64,000 bases of DNA from Dryocosmus kuriphilus (lineage: Eukaryota; Arthropoda; Insecta; Hymenoptera; Cynipidae). The stretch spans positions 126,243,470 through 126,307,469 of the forward strand of contig CM076192.1 of NCBI GenBank assembly GCA_038277395.1, given 5' to 3'. The notes beneath the pieces were generated by a model that made no database searches, was not told the origin of the DNA, and saw only the letters and a list, made by a program, of their open reading frames with translations. A program made the translations under genes and the position numbers. Below, piece by piece: positions 32,500 through 43,451 of the stretch; the first letter of the stretch is position 1; the number at the start of each line of letters is the position of its first letter.

Positions 32500-32823
32500 C
32501 CAAAAACTTGAAATATTTTAGGCAGACAATTCCATGTTAGAAATAATTATGAAAATAAAAATTGTGTTCAGAAATATTATTATCCCGTATTGTTAGCCGT
32601 ATTAACATATAGCAGGAGCTCTTGTCTGGTTGCTGCAGGCACCTGGAAAGGGCCGTGAAATGTCCCGTATCCGAGCACCATAGTTATACGAAGGGCATCC
32701 CGATCCGATTCGTATTCGGCCCTGACACGGGTCGTTATGACATTTTGCTAACACGGTATCCTTTTCTGGGCCTTATCAGGGCCTTTTTATTAATAAGGCT
32801 AAATAAGGCAGTTTCTACACGGG

Positions 32824-33480
32824 ATAGTAAAAAGCTATTATTATTTATTAGAAGATGTAAATTATGTTGAATAAATGTATAGTTACCGGAAAATATAAAA
32901 AGTTTAATAATAAATTATTATCCTCTTAAGGAAAGAAACTCTTAAACTATGAAAATCCGGGATTCCCAAGAGGCTATTTATGGAAAATCAAATATCTTTA
33001 CTAAAGTTGTTCCAAGAATGAAAAAAATATATTTCTGAAGAATTAATTGAAATGCTTTAGAAAGAAATTAAATAAATTAAATCGACTGTATATACTTTCA
33101 TTGACTCATTTTAGATTCAATATTTTTCAATTGAAAAGTTGAATAAACAATATGAACTAAATGAATTTATTTCAATTCTAATGTCATTTATCACGTATAA
33201 ATTACATGTTTAATTGTAGGATGTCTCTTCACACAGTAAAATTTCGGAATTAAAGAATACTTCCTAACGTATTTCAAATAAATTTAAAACAAAAATTTAT
33301 AAAATAATAACTCTTGCAATTTAAAAAAATACTTTTGCAATTTTGTCTACGAAAAATTAAACTTCTTCCAGCATATAATATTTTATATAAGTTTTATTCT
33401 GATATTTCTTAAAACATATACGTTTTTACTAATACTTTCTTCATTTTATAACTGAATTAAACTTTTTTATCAATATTATA
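32824..33480. other. AT-rich interval with one short dispersed repeat
   Basis: 32825-32920 (AAAAAGCTATTATTATTTAT...) recurs at about 48073-48165. The remainder is AT-rich and shows no ORF or structured repeat. Confidence 0.5.
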
Positions 33481-33667
33481 CAACCCATTTCCACCCTCAT
33501 TTCCAACTCCCTTTCCAACTCCCTTTCCAACCGCGCTGGGAGGCTGGAAGAAGCAAGTGAACGTATTCATTGCGCATGCGGGGAATCAAAAAGCTAGCAG
33601 AACGGGTGCCCGTAGACGTTTGTCTATCTACCACGCACTTTTCCCCTTCCTCTTCGCCTGTGCACCT

Positions 33668-33943
33668 CTACAACACGTGCTCCCATGATTCCATTTCATA
33701 CCTGCCTATTATGCAAATTTTCATTTCTTCACTCATCCAATATTTACATTCATTCCTGCCTTCATCCATTCTGAAACGTATCATCCTGGCCCACCTGCAC
33801 TCCTTTTTCAATTTCCCTAAATATTCTGGGAGCCCTTCCATCTTGACGAATTTATACCATTTATTATAATTTGACCCTATAATCTTTTCCCACCTATTCT
33901 CTTCCTGCCTCTTACTCATTTTCCCTTCAATTTCCTGCCACAC
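33668..33943 (-). pseudogene. LINE ORF2 C-terminal region
   Basis: Reads ECKYWMSEEMKICIIG then ESWEHVL. The equivalent part of the LINE fragment at 39247-39818 reads HCKVCGCEQES...HVL, showing that the intact form is a CxxC...H zinc-type motif typical of LINE ORF2 tails. Here both cysteines of the CxxC pair (Cys-Lys-Val-Cys) are lost, so this copy is degenerate. Confidence 0.7.
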
Positions 33944-34367
33944 CCTCCCCTCGTCAAACCTTCTCCATTACCTTCTAACTTGCCATCTCTCTTTGTCCCA
34001 TTTTGAATTTCCCGTGTTACCTCTCCTCTCTCTATTTATTAATTCCTTTCGGCACACTTGTGCTATTTTGCTACCCTTACCACACTTAAGTTTCTCTTCG
34101 AAATTCCAGACCCTTTTTCTCTGCCTTATCACCAACTTCTCTCTCCCTCTTTCTTCTCTCAACATATAACCTGGGCAGTTCCAGCTTACTCCCATAACCC
34201 ATCTCAGAAATCTTTCTTTCATGTTTTCTACCTTCTTGTACTCTTTCCACCCCCCATGTTTCCAATCCATAACAACATCACTGACCATACCAGCGAGTCA
34301 AGCAGCCATAATCTCATCCCGCAGTCCTCTCTGAATCTTCTTTTTCCAATGCCCCACACTTGACCCA

Positions 34368-35189
34368 TCACCTTACTCGCACTTTCCATCCCTTTTTCAC
34401 CTGTAGCACATTTCCACCTCCCGCTTCGAACCAAAATCCTAAGTAACAAAATTCCTCTACCATTTCCACCATTTCTCCATTTATCTTCCATCCATACTTT
34501 ACTTCATTCTTTCTCTTTCTAAAACAAACTATTTTTGTCTTCGTCACATTAATTTTCAAATCTTTCTCTCTACCATACTCTTCGAATCCTTTCATTAGCA
34601 AGCTCATTCCATTTTCATTCTCTGCTAGAAGCACCACATCATCCGCGTACGCTAGTGAGTGTATTCTTTTATTTGCTAGCACTGTACCTTCTTTACTATT
34701 CTTTTCCATTTTCTCTTCTAAGTCTCCTAACATTATGCTAAATAAAAATGGACTTGGCGGGCATCCTTCCCTAAGATCCCTCCCTGTCCAAAACTCCTCT
34801 CCTTTCAGTCTTCGTCACCGTAAAGACCTCTTTTACCCTCTCGATCAACTCTTTGTCGACCCCCTTTCTTTCATTGCCTTCCATAAAACTTTCCTATTCA
34901 CCGAGTCGACAACTGCCTTAAAATCTACGAAGAGTGCAACTACCTTTCCTTTCTTCTGTCCCAGGTTCTTGTTGACCAGATAATTCAGAACGAAAACGTT
35001 ATCCACTGTTCCCATCCCCGTCCTGAATCCTGTTTGATTGTGTGGAATACTTCCCTTCTCTTCTACCTGTTTTTCTAATCTCTTCCTAAGCACCTCCGCG
35101 TAAATTTTATGCGTTACTGGCATGAGACTGATACCTCTAAGATCTTCCACTTTTCTACCCCTACCTTTCTTTAGTAACGGAATTATCAA
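34368..35189 (-). pseudogene. LINE reverse transcriptase (broken)
   Basis: First part (35189-34845): MIIPLLKKGRG, DLRGISLMPVTHKIYAEVL, QTGFRTGMGTVDNVF and FVDFKAVVDSVNR, i.e. RT motifs 0-A with the catalytic Asp in VDFKAVVDSV. Second part (34733-34368) in another frame: the catalytic box YADDVVLLAENE, then LKINVTKTKIVCF and EEFCYLGFWF. The two parts are separated by about 110 bp with a frame change. Downstream frames (34491-34228, 34288-33968) continue the C-terminal domain in pieces. Confidence 0.85.
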
Positions 35190-35502
35190 ACCTGTTCTCC
35201 ACTCATTGGGCCATCCTTCCCCTCTCCATACTCTTCTATATACTTCCCAGATCTCTGTTCACCTTATTCCTCCCTTCCATTCCTCCCTCCTTGCACTTTC
35301 TGCCTTCCCTCTTTACTTTGCTATCCACGCCTCCTAGCAATTTCTTGAAGTACACCGTCCATTCCTCCATATTTGTCTCTTCATTGATTCCTTTCCATCC
35401 ACCCCTCTCTCTATAGATCATCTCCCAATCTCTTCCTTCCTTTATTGCTTTCTCTACCTCCTCCATGTATCTCATCTTCTACTCCTGTCTTTTCACATCT
35501 AG

Positions 35503-36600
35503 TCATTTCTCCTGTTCCCTTTCTCTTTTATTATATTCCTTTCTGTCTATCTCTCCTCTTCTCCAATCCTTTAACGATAATTTCATAAGTTCTTTACTCT
35601 CTATACATTCCACGTCCCACCATCGTCTTTTCTCCCTTCTTTCCTCCTCACTTGGCCTTAATTCTTCCACTATCTTCTCTACCCTTTCCTTTATCTTACA
35701 CGACATCGGATCCACGCCTTCCCCCTCTTCAATCATAGTACTCTCTTCTTCCATTCATTCCGTATATTCTCTTATTTAACAAATCCCCACTTACCCATTT
35801 TAGCTTTCTTCCTTGTCACTGCTCCTTCTTCCTTCTCTGTCTTCTCGCATTCCAACACTTCAACGTTGCAATGAGCGAGAAGTGTTCTGACACTATTTCG
35901 TTCCCTACTTCAATCCTCTCCAACAGGCTCCTTATCCTTTCCTCTGCCAGAATGTAGTCTATTTCTGTTTCTCCTTTTCCTGCAGATGTAATCTCTCCTT
36001 CCTCATCCCCCTCCGAGTTCCCATTACAAATGAGCCATCCTGTTTCTCCCCGAATTTCCAGCAGAATCCTACCCTCCTAGTCCACTTGTTTATGTTTCGA
36101 TTTTCTCCCGGAAGTCTCACTCTTTTCATCCCATATTTCCCCTCCTTGTTCCCCTGTCCAAGCATTCAGATCGCCTCCTATCAAAACCAATTTATCATCC
36201 TTTTTCGCCACCCATTTCCCAATCACACTCCAACCTTCTTCTTCTCCCCTTCTCCTGTAGATGCAAACTCTCCTCACCTTCCTTCTTCCTATCGTAACCA
36301 TTCTCATCATTATTGAATCTGTTTCCTCAAATCCCATTTCTATTCTCTCTTCACCTACCAAATCATTTCTTACTCCTGACATCATGCCCCCTCCCCTTCT
36401 TCCCTTTACCTTCTTTATCTTTGCCTCTTGCATCTTCTATATATATCCTTGGGTAACTTCCTCTTCACCCTCCTCCAATCCTTCTCATCTACCCAGTTTT
36501 CACTCAATATCACTACATCCCATTTCTACACCTGTTCCCAGAATCCTTCATCTTTATTCGTTAGTCTTGACGCATTCCAAAACGCTACTCTCATTTATTT
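35503..36600 (-). pseudogene. LINE APE-type endonuclease (broken)
   Basis: From about 36600 leftwards: VAFWNASRLTNKDEGFW and WDVVILSE (the Glu of the catalytic box), interrupted by a stop; then 36433-36077 with LIGGDLNAWTGEQGG (the conserved GDxN motif); then near 35860 NEIVSEHFSLIATL, a variant of the terminal SDH box with Glu for Asp. Frames 35754-35503 and 35475-35236 follow as the linker to RT. Several frameshifts rule out function. Confidence 0.75.
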
Positions 36601-36827
36601 TTTCCTTCCCTTCTCCCTTCTTTCTTTTTTACGACCCCTCCCTATTTTTGTGGAAATCCCGTCACTGCGCCTTCTCCTCCTTCTTTCCTTTCACCCTCTA
36701 ATGTTTCCATTATCTCCTACCTTCTACCACTAGCCTTTGTGTCTTCCCTTCGTCGCCATGTACCCTCCCGGAACATTTCACATAATTTTTCTTTCTCTTC
36801 ATCCCATATCCACACAATACCGTTTAC

Positions 36828-37217
36828 TCACATCCTGTCTTTCTCTATCCATACCGTGTTCCCTTTTATTCTTTCACGCCATGCTCTCTGTTTCATTATC
36901 CACTTTCTTCTTCTTTCATTCCACGTCATATCCTCCTCTATCCTTTCTTCCCTCTCCTTTAAAGCTTTCTTTTTTCTCATAATATTATCTTTTTCTTCCT
37001 CACTTCTCACTTTCACTATATATACACACGATTTACCTTTATTCTTCCTTCCCACGCCATTTACCTCTTCCACATGCACTTTTGTCCCAATTTCCCCTAA
37101 CAACCTTTCAACTTCTTCTCGTCCTGATTCACTATCCACTTTCTTTCCTCTGATCACTAAATTTCTACTACGTTTCGTCTTCTCTTCTTTTTCCATTTTC
37201 ATTTCTAATTCTTCCAA
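36828..37217 (-). pseudogene. LINE ORF1-like RNA-binding protein fragment
   Basis: About 130 residues: RSRNLVIRGKKVDSE, then EEVERLLGEIG, VEEVNGVGR, CVYIVKVRSEEEKDNIMRKK and EDMTWNERRRKW. The RNxxIRG start and K-rich middle fit the RRM-like core of LINE ORF1 proteins. The upstream part (toward 38010) is coding-like but broken. Product would bind the element RNA. Confidence 0.65.
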
Positions 37218-39246
37218 ATCTTGGTTTCATTCTCACATTTTCCAGGATAACATTCTCATTCAATTCTTTTATTCTCTCTTCTTCTCTTTCCCCTTCATCC
37301 ACTTTCTTTCTGTCCTCAGACTTACATTCTAGATTCCTCTCTCTTTTCTTTCAACTTCTCTTTATCAAGTTTTCTCTCTTTCTCACTGATTCTTTGCTTT
37401 TTCCGGCATTCTCCAACTGTTTCCAAGCCTTATCCTTTTCTCACCGCCACACCAGATCCCATTCTTCCCACTTTTCTCTAACTTTCCTCCTTTTCTCCCA
37501 GACCTAATCCCCTCTCTTTTGCATGGCATTCATACAGGGTTCGTTTCCTCTCTAAACCCTATAATGAGACTTTCCAGATTTTCTAGATCGACTTTCCCTT
37601 TTGCCTTATTCCTCTGCTGTGGATACTTTATCTTAAGCTTTTTCCGCAATTTTTCTTCTTTCTGTTCATTCCCCTCTTCTTCCCTTGATCTTTTACTATC
37701 ATCCGTCTTGTCTCCCTCACCGCTGTAATCCGTTAAACTTCCCCCCTGTCTCCACTTGATAAAAAGTTGTCTCGATACTAGACTGCTAGATCTCGGTCTA
37801 CTAAGCAGTTCCCAAATTAACGGTCTACCTCGAGTCTTTCTGTCGGCTAGTCCCCCTTGTTTCTCCCCCCTCGCAAAGTTTCCCGGCGTTGTAAACTGCC
37901 TCTCTCCATCATCACTACTATCCCCGGCATCACCCTTACCGCTCCCTGTTTTGCCGGCCGCAGTAGGCTCATCAGCACCGAAGTACCTTTCGGTACCGGA
38001 AATGGAAGCCCGAACTACAATATTAATGAATTATAAAGTTAGCGAATTGCTGATTTACAACAAATTCCTAAATTCACGAAATTGAAAATTTCGAAGGTTA
38101 AAATTGTAAAAATCCCAAATTGTCGATATTTAAAAATGACAAAAATAAATATTGAAGTAAAAAATAAAATACTTTGTGACTCTTTAATTATCTACAAAAT
38201 AAATAATACGAACTATACAATATTAGTTATTAATTATAAAATTATAATATATTTCTGCCAGTTTTATAATAAGGTTCATCCATTAATTTGTCAGACATTT
38301 AAGGGATGCGAGAGGCTTGCTAAAATTTTTTAAAAAATCCTGACATAATAATTTATGGCATTTTATGGCATTTTATGAACTATTTCATTGTAATCTTTTT
38401 TTGTTAAAGTTTTCACAAATTTTTAAAATTTTTTTATCAATTATATTCTAGTTAGTTTGTAAATAATAAAATATTATATTGTTTGATTCAATATTTATTT
38501 TCGGCAACTATATGTATCCACAATTTTGAATTTTGACAATTCTAAATTTCGGGAATTTAGGAATTTGAGGGAAATGAATAATTTATTAATTTTGAATTTC
38601 GAAAAATTTATAATTCACCCATTTTTATTTTCGGCAACTTCATTTTTCGTTAAGTTGTGTATTCGGTATTTATTTTGTCGTTATTTTTTATTATTCAAAT
38701 AATTAAGTATTTTATTCCTTAATTTAGTATCCACTTACGTCAATTTTAAATATTGACAATTTTGAATTTCAACAATTCTAAATTTCGGCAATTCTAAATT
38801 TCGGGAATTGAAGAATTTTGGGGAAGGTTAATAATTCGTTAATGCTATACATAATTCGTTAATATTGTAATTCGAAAATTTTATAACTCGATGAAGTCTA
38901 ACTTTGAATATTTCTTAATTCTTTATTTGTATAATTTGTGCCTTTATTTTTTTATAATAAAAAATTTTGTCGTTATTTTCAATTTCGGCAATTTTATTTT
39001 TCGTCAATTCGTATTTTCGGTACCTACTTTTTCGGTATTTTTTATTATTCCCATAATTAAATATTTTATTTTTTCATTATATATTTATTTTCGTCAACTT
39101 CAAGTATCGACACTTTTAAGTTTGTACAATTTTATATTTCAGCAATTTTAAATTTCAGGAATTGAATGATTTGGGGTAAATTAGTATTTCGTTGACTTTA
39201 TAATTCGCTAATATTGTGATTCGACAATTTTATGAATTGTTAAGTC

Positions 39247-39818
39247 ATTCGTTTATTTATACTCTCTCCTTTTACGGGTTTGAGAGTCTTTACAAAACCA
39301 TTACATATGTTTATAATTCCTTATACAATATTCTTCCTTATCGTTATCTTATGCTATTACATACATATTTTCTTATCATACTCTTAAATTTACACGCTTG
39401 TGATCGAGACCAGGACTTCCGTTTCCTCTTACCTTTTCCAGCCTTTACTTGGTAATTACTTTTCGGTAATTACTTTATATTTTTAATATTTTTTAATTAC
39501 ATCATGAGACCTTTTCTTTCTCTTAACTTTTCCAGCTTCTTCATACATCCCTCCCCATGTCCATTCCTATTCAGAATCTCTTTCACTCTCTCTTTCACAC
39601 TCTTCCCTTCTCCTTCAACCCCTGTACATCTCTATAACACATGCACCTATGATTCCTGTTCACACCCACATACTTTACAATGATTCTCCTCCTCATTCAT
39701 CCAGTACCTACATTCTCTTACACCCTCTCCCATTCTAAACCTTATCACTCTGTCACACTTACTCTCTTTCTTTATCCTTTTCAGATACTGTGGCTCTCCT
39801 TCCCAATTGACCATCATG
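39247..39818 (-). mobile_element. 5'-truncated LINE fragment with 12-bp target duplication
   Basis: Flanked by AATTGTTAAGTC (39235-39246) and ATTTGTTAAGTC (39819-39830); copy A has one related site (GATTTGTAGAG near 21717). The right half matches the end of the large LINE (33620-33890), including the zinc-type tail; the left half is its 3' UTR. The truncation at the 5' side and the duplication fit target-primed reverse transcription. The family differs from the large LINE by substantial divergence. Confidence 0.75.
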
Positions 39819-41315
39819 ATTTGTTAAGTCTTAATTTCAAGAATATTTAAATCCATTATTTTCATAATTCGAGCTTTTATTTTTATATAATTAGAAATTA
39901 CTCGTTATTTCAAATTTCGCAGATTTTAAACTTCGTAAATATTTATTTTCGGCAACTGTTTCCTTAATGTTCGTATTCGATACGTTTTTTTTTCATTATC
40001 TTTTATTATTCACATAATTAAATTTTTTATTTTTTAATTCATCGCTTATTTGCGTCAATTCTAAGTATCGACAATTTTGAATTTTGACAATTTTAAATTT
40101 CGGAAATTTTGGAATTTGGGGTAAATGAATTCGTGCATTTCTTAATTCATTATTGTTAAATTCACAAGTTGTATAATTGGATTACATTTAATTTCTTATA
40201 TTTTGAAATTCTTTATTTGCAAAATTTGATATTTTTATTTATCGACAGTTAAGAACTTGGTCGTTAGTTTAAATTTCGGAACCTTCACAATTCGTCAAGT
40301 TTCATTTTCAACAATTTTCTTTTTCGTTAATTTGCATATTCAATAAGTATTTTCTCGTTTTCTTTATTAGACGCTCAATTTAAACAAGTTGATAAAATTA
40401 ATAATTTTCATATAAAATAAGTTTGCTTTAAAAAAATATTTAAAGAGACAGTTTTTCATTGAAAAAAAAGACATTTGATGTTATTTTCCTCTGTGAAATT
40501 GAAAAATAGAAAAAAGGGAATCTATAAACATTTTATTCAAAAAAAAACAGAATGAAATTTAAAAAAAAATTTAGAGGCAGGTTTTTAATAGAAAATAAAT
40601 TTGTTTTGCGCCAAAAGTTTAGAAAAGCAAGTTTTTCATCGAAAAAAATACTTCAAGTGTTTTTTTTTTTTAAAGAAATAACTAAGGCCCATTGGATGGA
40701 TAGAAAAAATACGTATCCCATGGAATTCGATATATTATCACTATGTGAAGTCCCTGCTAAATAAAATTTTTAAATTCTCATTTTCATAATGATGACATTA
40801 TACATTTGAAGGCTGGCATAGCATAAGGGATTAACCCACATTTGATTGATTTTTCAAGAACGTTAATAAACATTCCGTAAAATTTAATTTTCAGTTAAAA
40901 AGAAAACAACAAGTACAGGTCGGGGATATTCTAGTGTTCAATCAAGGCGAAAAAAATTGATTTGAAAAAATAAACCCGCTCGGGGTAATTGAACGCGATG
41001 TTATGTGTTTTGAGATTTGGACTTGCGTTTTCACTACTTTTGGCAGTGATTGAAATTAATTTTTTGTTTAGTTAAATACTGAGGAAATCTTTCTGGACTA
41101 TTAGTTGCTGAACGTACAAGAGGAGTGTTCATTAAAAAAAAGTTAACCACTTCTGAGAATGCGGATGTGGATGTTTTTGATTTCTGAAAGATATCAAAGA
41201 CTTTATATAGATTTCAAAGATTCCAAAGGATTTTAAAAATAATTGGCAACATTTCAAAGATTTAAAAAAGTTTCAAAGATTGCAAACAGAGAAATTTACT
41301 TTGAATAATTTTTAC

Positions 41316-41402
41316 CTCTATTTTGAAGAACATTTTGCTCCCCCTGACTAGTTATTTGCGCGGGCCCTTCCCTGGACCTGGATGTGGAAGTTGAACTTGA
41401 TT
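41316..41402 (-). CDS. Candidate small exon, copy B (unknown protein)
   Basis: Paralogue of 24141-24251. The acceptor TTCTTTCAG and donor GTAAAAATT are kept; 87 nt remain open in the same single frame, reading SSSTSTSRSREGPAQITSQG followed by EQNVLQNR. The serine run is shorter by eight codons, but the underlying repeat has a 6-base period, so an in-frame change is expected even without selection. Substitutions are mostly scattered. Function unknown. Confidence 0.38.
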
Positions 41403-42077
41403 CTGAAAGAAGTATATTCATTTATTTAATTATAAAGCATCATTTTAAAATTCCAACGAATTTTGAAAACTGATGTAGCGATTTAATGATGGTTTATATT
41501 AAAGCGGTCCTTCGACATTTTATAGACAGATAGAATTACAGTTGAAGCAAATATATGCTGACTGGCAAGAAATAAAAGTCTGGAAAAAAATTTGTGAAAA
41601 ATTTATGAAATAATTTATTTCTAAAACATTCACGCGACTTCATTCTTTTTGGTCTTAAAATAGTTCTTACCCATCACACAAGGAAGGGATTTTGGAAGAA
41701 ACATCTCTAATTTTTTCAATTTTGCCGTGAAAACTCTTAAAATTTCATTTCGAAGTATATTTTTAAATATTTGTGTCCCTAATTTAATAACTATTTTGTA
41801 TTGGTCAGAATTCTGAATTTTTTAGTTAAACGAGCCACACTGACTAAGGCCCAAACGGTTCTTGACTACAATTTTTTTGGTTCTTTATTATAATCTGGAC
41901 AAAAACCTAGAACCCAGCGAAAATACAAGATTGGGGCCTGACTACACGTACACAGTTTTTCAAGTGACAGAGAATGGAAAATCTTAACAGTTCCTTAAAA
42001 GGTCCTGAATAGAACTTAATAGCGCAGTTGCTCTGGTAAAGAGCTGACCACAACCCTAATTGGAATAGGGGCAGGTG

Positions 42078-42105
42078 CACAGTGGTACGAATTAAAACAA
42101 CAGAG
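42078..42105 (+). other. Transib left terminus, RSS-like
   Basis: Heptamer CACAGTG, then 12 bases, then ACAACAGAG, which matches the RSS nonamer ACAAAAACC at five of nine positions. The heptamer is identical to that of V(D)J signals; Transib ends are known relatives of these. The nonamer likeness may be chance. Confidence 0.55.
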
Positions 42106-42479
42106 CTCAAAATAACTTGTAGCTGGCAATTCTCAATCGATTTTGGATTTTTTGTTTAGAAAATATTCAGCATTCAATTTCGAAGAGATTTGTGTGGCCT
42201 GATTTTTTAATTTTTTTTTGTTTATTTATGTTAATGCAAAGAGTGAAAAAAAGACGAGTTTTTCGTTTTTTTTTATCTTCGTCAAAAAATGTTATCTATG
42301 ATCAGAATTTCAAGACTTTATGCACAGGGTAGTTGAAAGCTAAAAAAAATATGACACTGTTAAGTTAATTGTTATAAACAAATTAACTTAACAAATAGTC
42401 TACCTTATGGATACTTTGTATCGAAAGTAAATTTTTGCATTGAAATTACTAGATTTTGTTGAAAAAATAATAACCGATC

Positions 42480-42800
42480 ATAAAAATTTTACAACTGATA
42501 TTTCTTATTAATTTTATAAACAAATTTTACAAACAAATGCCTATTGTGGACATTTAAAGGCAAAAATAAATCGTTTCTTCCTAATTTTCCCTCAAATTAT
42601 ATTACCAGATATATTTAATGAGTAAAAATTATCATCTGATATTTTTTATTAATTTTATAAACAAATTTTATAAACAAGTGCTTAGTGTGGACATTTAAAG
42701 GCAGAAATAACGTGTTTTTTTTTCTCAAAATATTCTCAAGTTATGTCGCCAATGATGTTTTATAATGAAAAATTATCAACCGATATTGTTTATTAATTTT
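42480..42800 (+). repeat. Subterminal direct repeats of the Transib element
   Basis: Two full and one partial ~140-bp units, each with TTATAAACAAATTTTA, TGTGGACATTTAAAGGCA and AAATTATCA(A/T)C(C/T)G. The inverse of the second unit is found at about 46235-46365, including TATGTCGCCAATGATG against CATCACTGGCGACATA. Such arrays often bind transposase, which here is an inference. Confidence 0.7.
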
Positions 42801-43451
42801 ATAAACAAAATATGTAATCGAATATAAAAATTGGTCTTTTAGAGGTACAAAATATTTATTTTTACATGAACTGTTTCTTTAATTCATGTAAAACAAATGA
42901 ACATTTTGTTAATACATGCAAAACAAAAGAAAACGTTTTGTCTTTTGTTTCGCATGCATTCCCTAGCTAACTTCAGGTCATACGTCTTGTATAGTTAGAT
43001 TACTCGAGTAGAAACGTGCTGTTTTCTTATGCTTTGATATTATAATACGTAATCTACTTCTTCTAAATTAGAATACTCAGATTATTTTAATTTATTTCTG
43101 ATCAAGGCATTCATACCTGTTCAAGTAAAGAGACATTTGCTTCCAGCAATCGTTTATTTGGATCCATTTCCTTCGCTCTGAAAATTTTTGCTCCTGCATT
43201 TCAAAGAGTATTTTTTTGCTTCTTTCTTTATTCTTGTTGTTTCATTAGATATAAGAGTAACATTTATTTCAGTTTCTTGAGTCTGTTGACTTTATTCGTA
43301 CTTTTCATGCTTCAAATTTTATAGTTAATAGATATAAGTGAGGTTATACATATTTATGCGCATGCATATTTATATGTGTGTGTATGATCTTTAATGCATT
43401 TAATGTAACATAAATTTTGATTTATTAGTTATGTAAGTTATACTTTTAAAA

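Larger units (their letters stand above)
31049..32823. mobile_element. TIR element with CCCGTGT ends, carrying nested repeats
   Basis: The left end CCCGTGTCGAAA is inverted at the right end as TTTCTACACGGG, with related GGCCCTGA/GTATC-type phrases in the subterminal parts of both sides (31070-31240 and 32620-32810). The interior includes a CACGGAGAAAAATG end at 31352 and a separate foldback at 31945-32499. No transposase is visible. It interrupts copy b of the hairpin repeat on its left. Confidence 0.55.
33480..38010 (-). mobile_element. Decayed LINE (non-LTR retrotransposon)
   Basis: Read on the minus strand, from 38010 leftwards: an ORF1-like protein, an APE-type endonuclease, a reverse transcriptase and a C-terminal cysteine-bearing region, split by many stops and shifts. 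The plus strand is strongly pyrimidine-rich, which produces long meaningless plus ORFs. The RT variant and C-terminal motif suggest a clade near I/R1/Jockey, but I cannot assign it firmly. It abuts or truncates the left end of paralogous copy B. Confidence 0.85.
38011..42070. repeat. Large paralogous segment, copy B
   Basis: Homologous to copy A from GAATTATAAAGTTAGCGAATT through the AT-rich unit array, the ATAGCATAAGGGATTAA block (near 40815-40835), the candidate exon, and up to TTGGAATAGGG at 42070. It lacks the 909-bp insert of copy A but contains a LINE fragment (39247-39818) and about 110 extra bp near 41690-41810. The right end is cut by the Transib element, the left by the LINE. Confidence 0.7.

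Noticed and set aside
34058..37332. Long plus-strand ORFs of Ser/Phe/Leu-rich composition
   Set aside because: They are antisense shadows of the purine-rich LINE on the minus strand.
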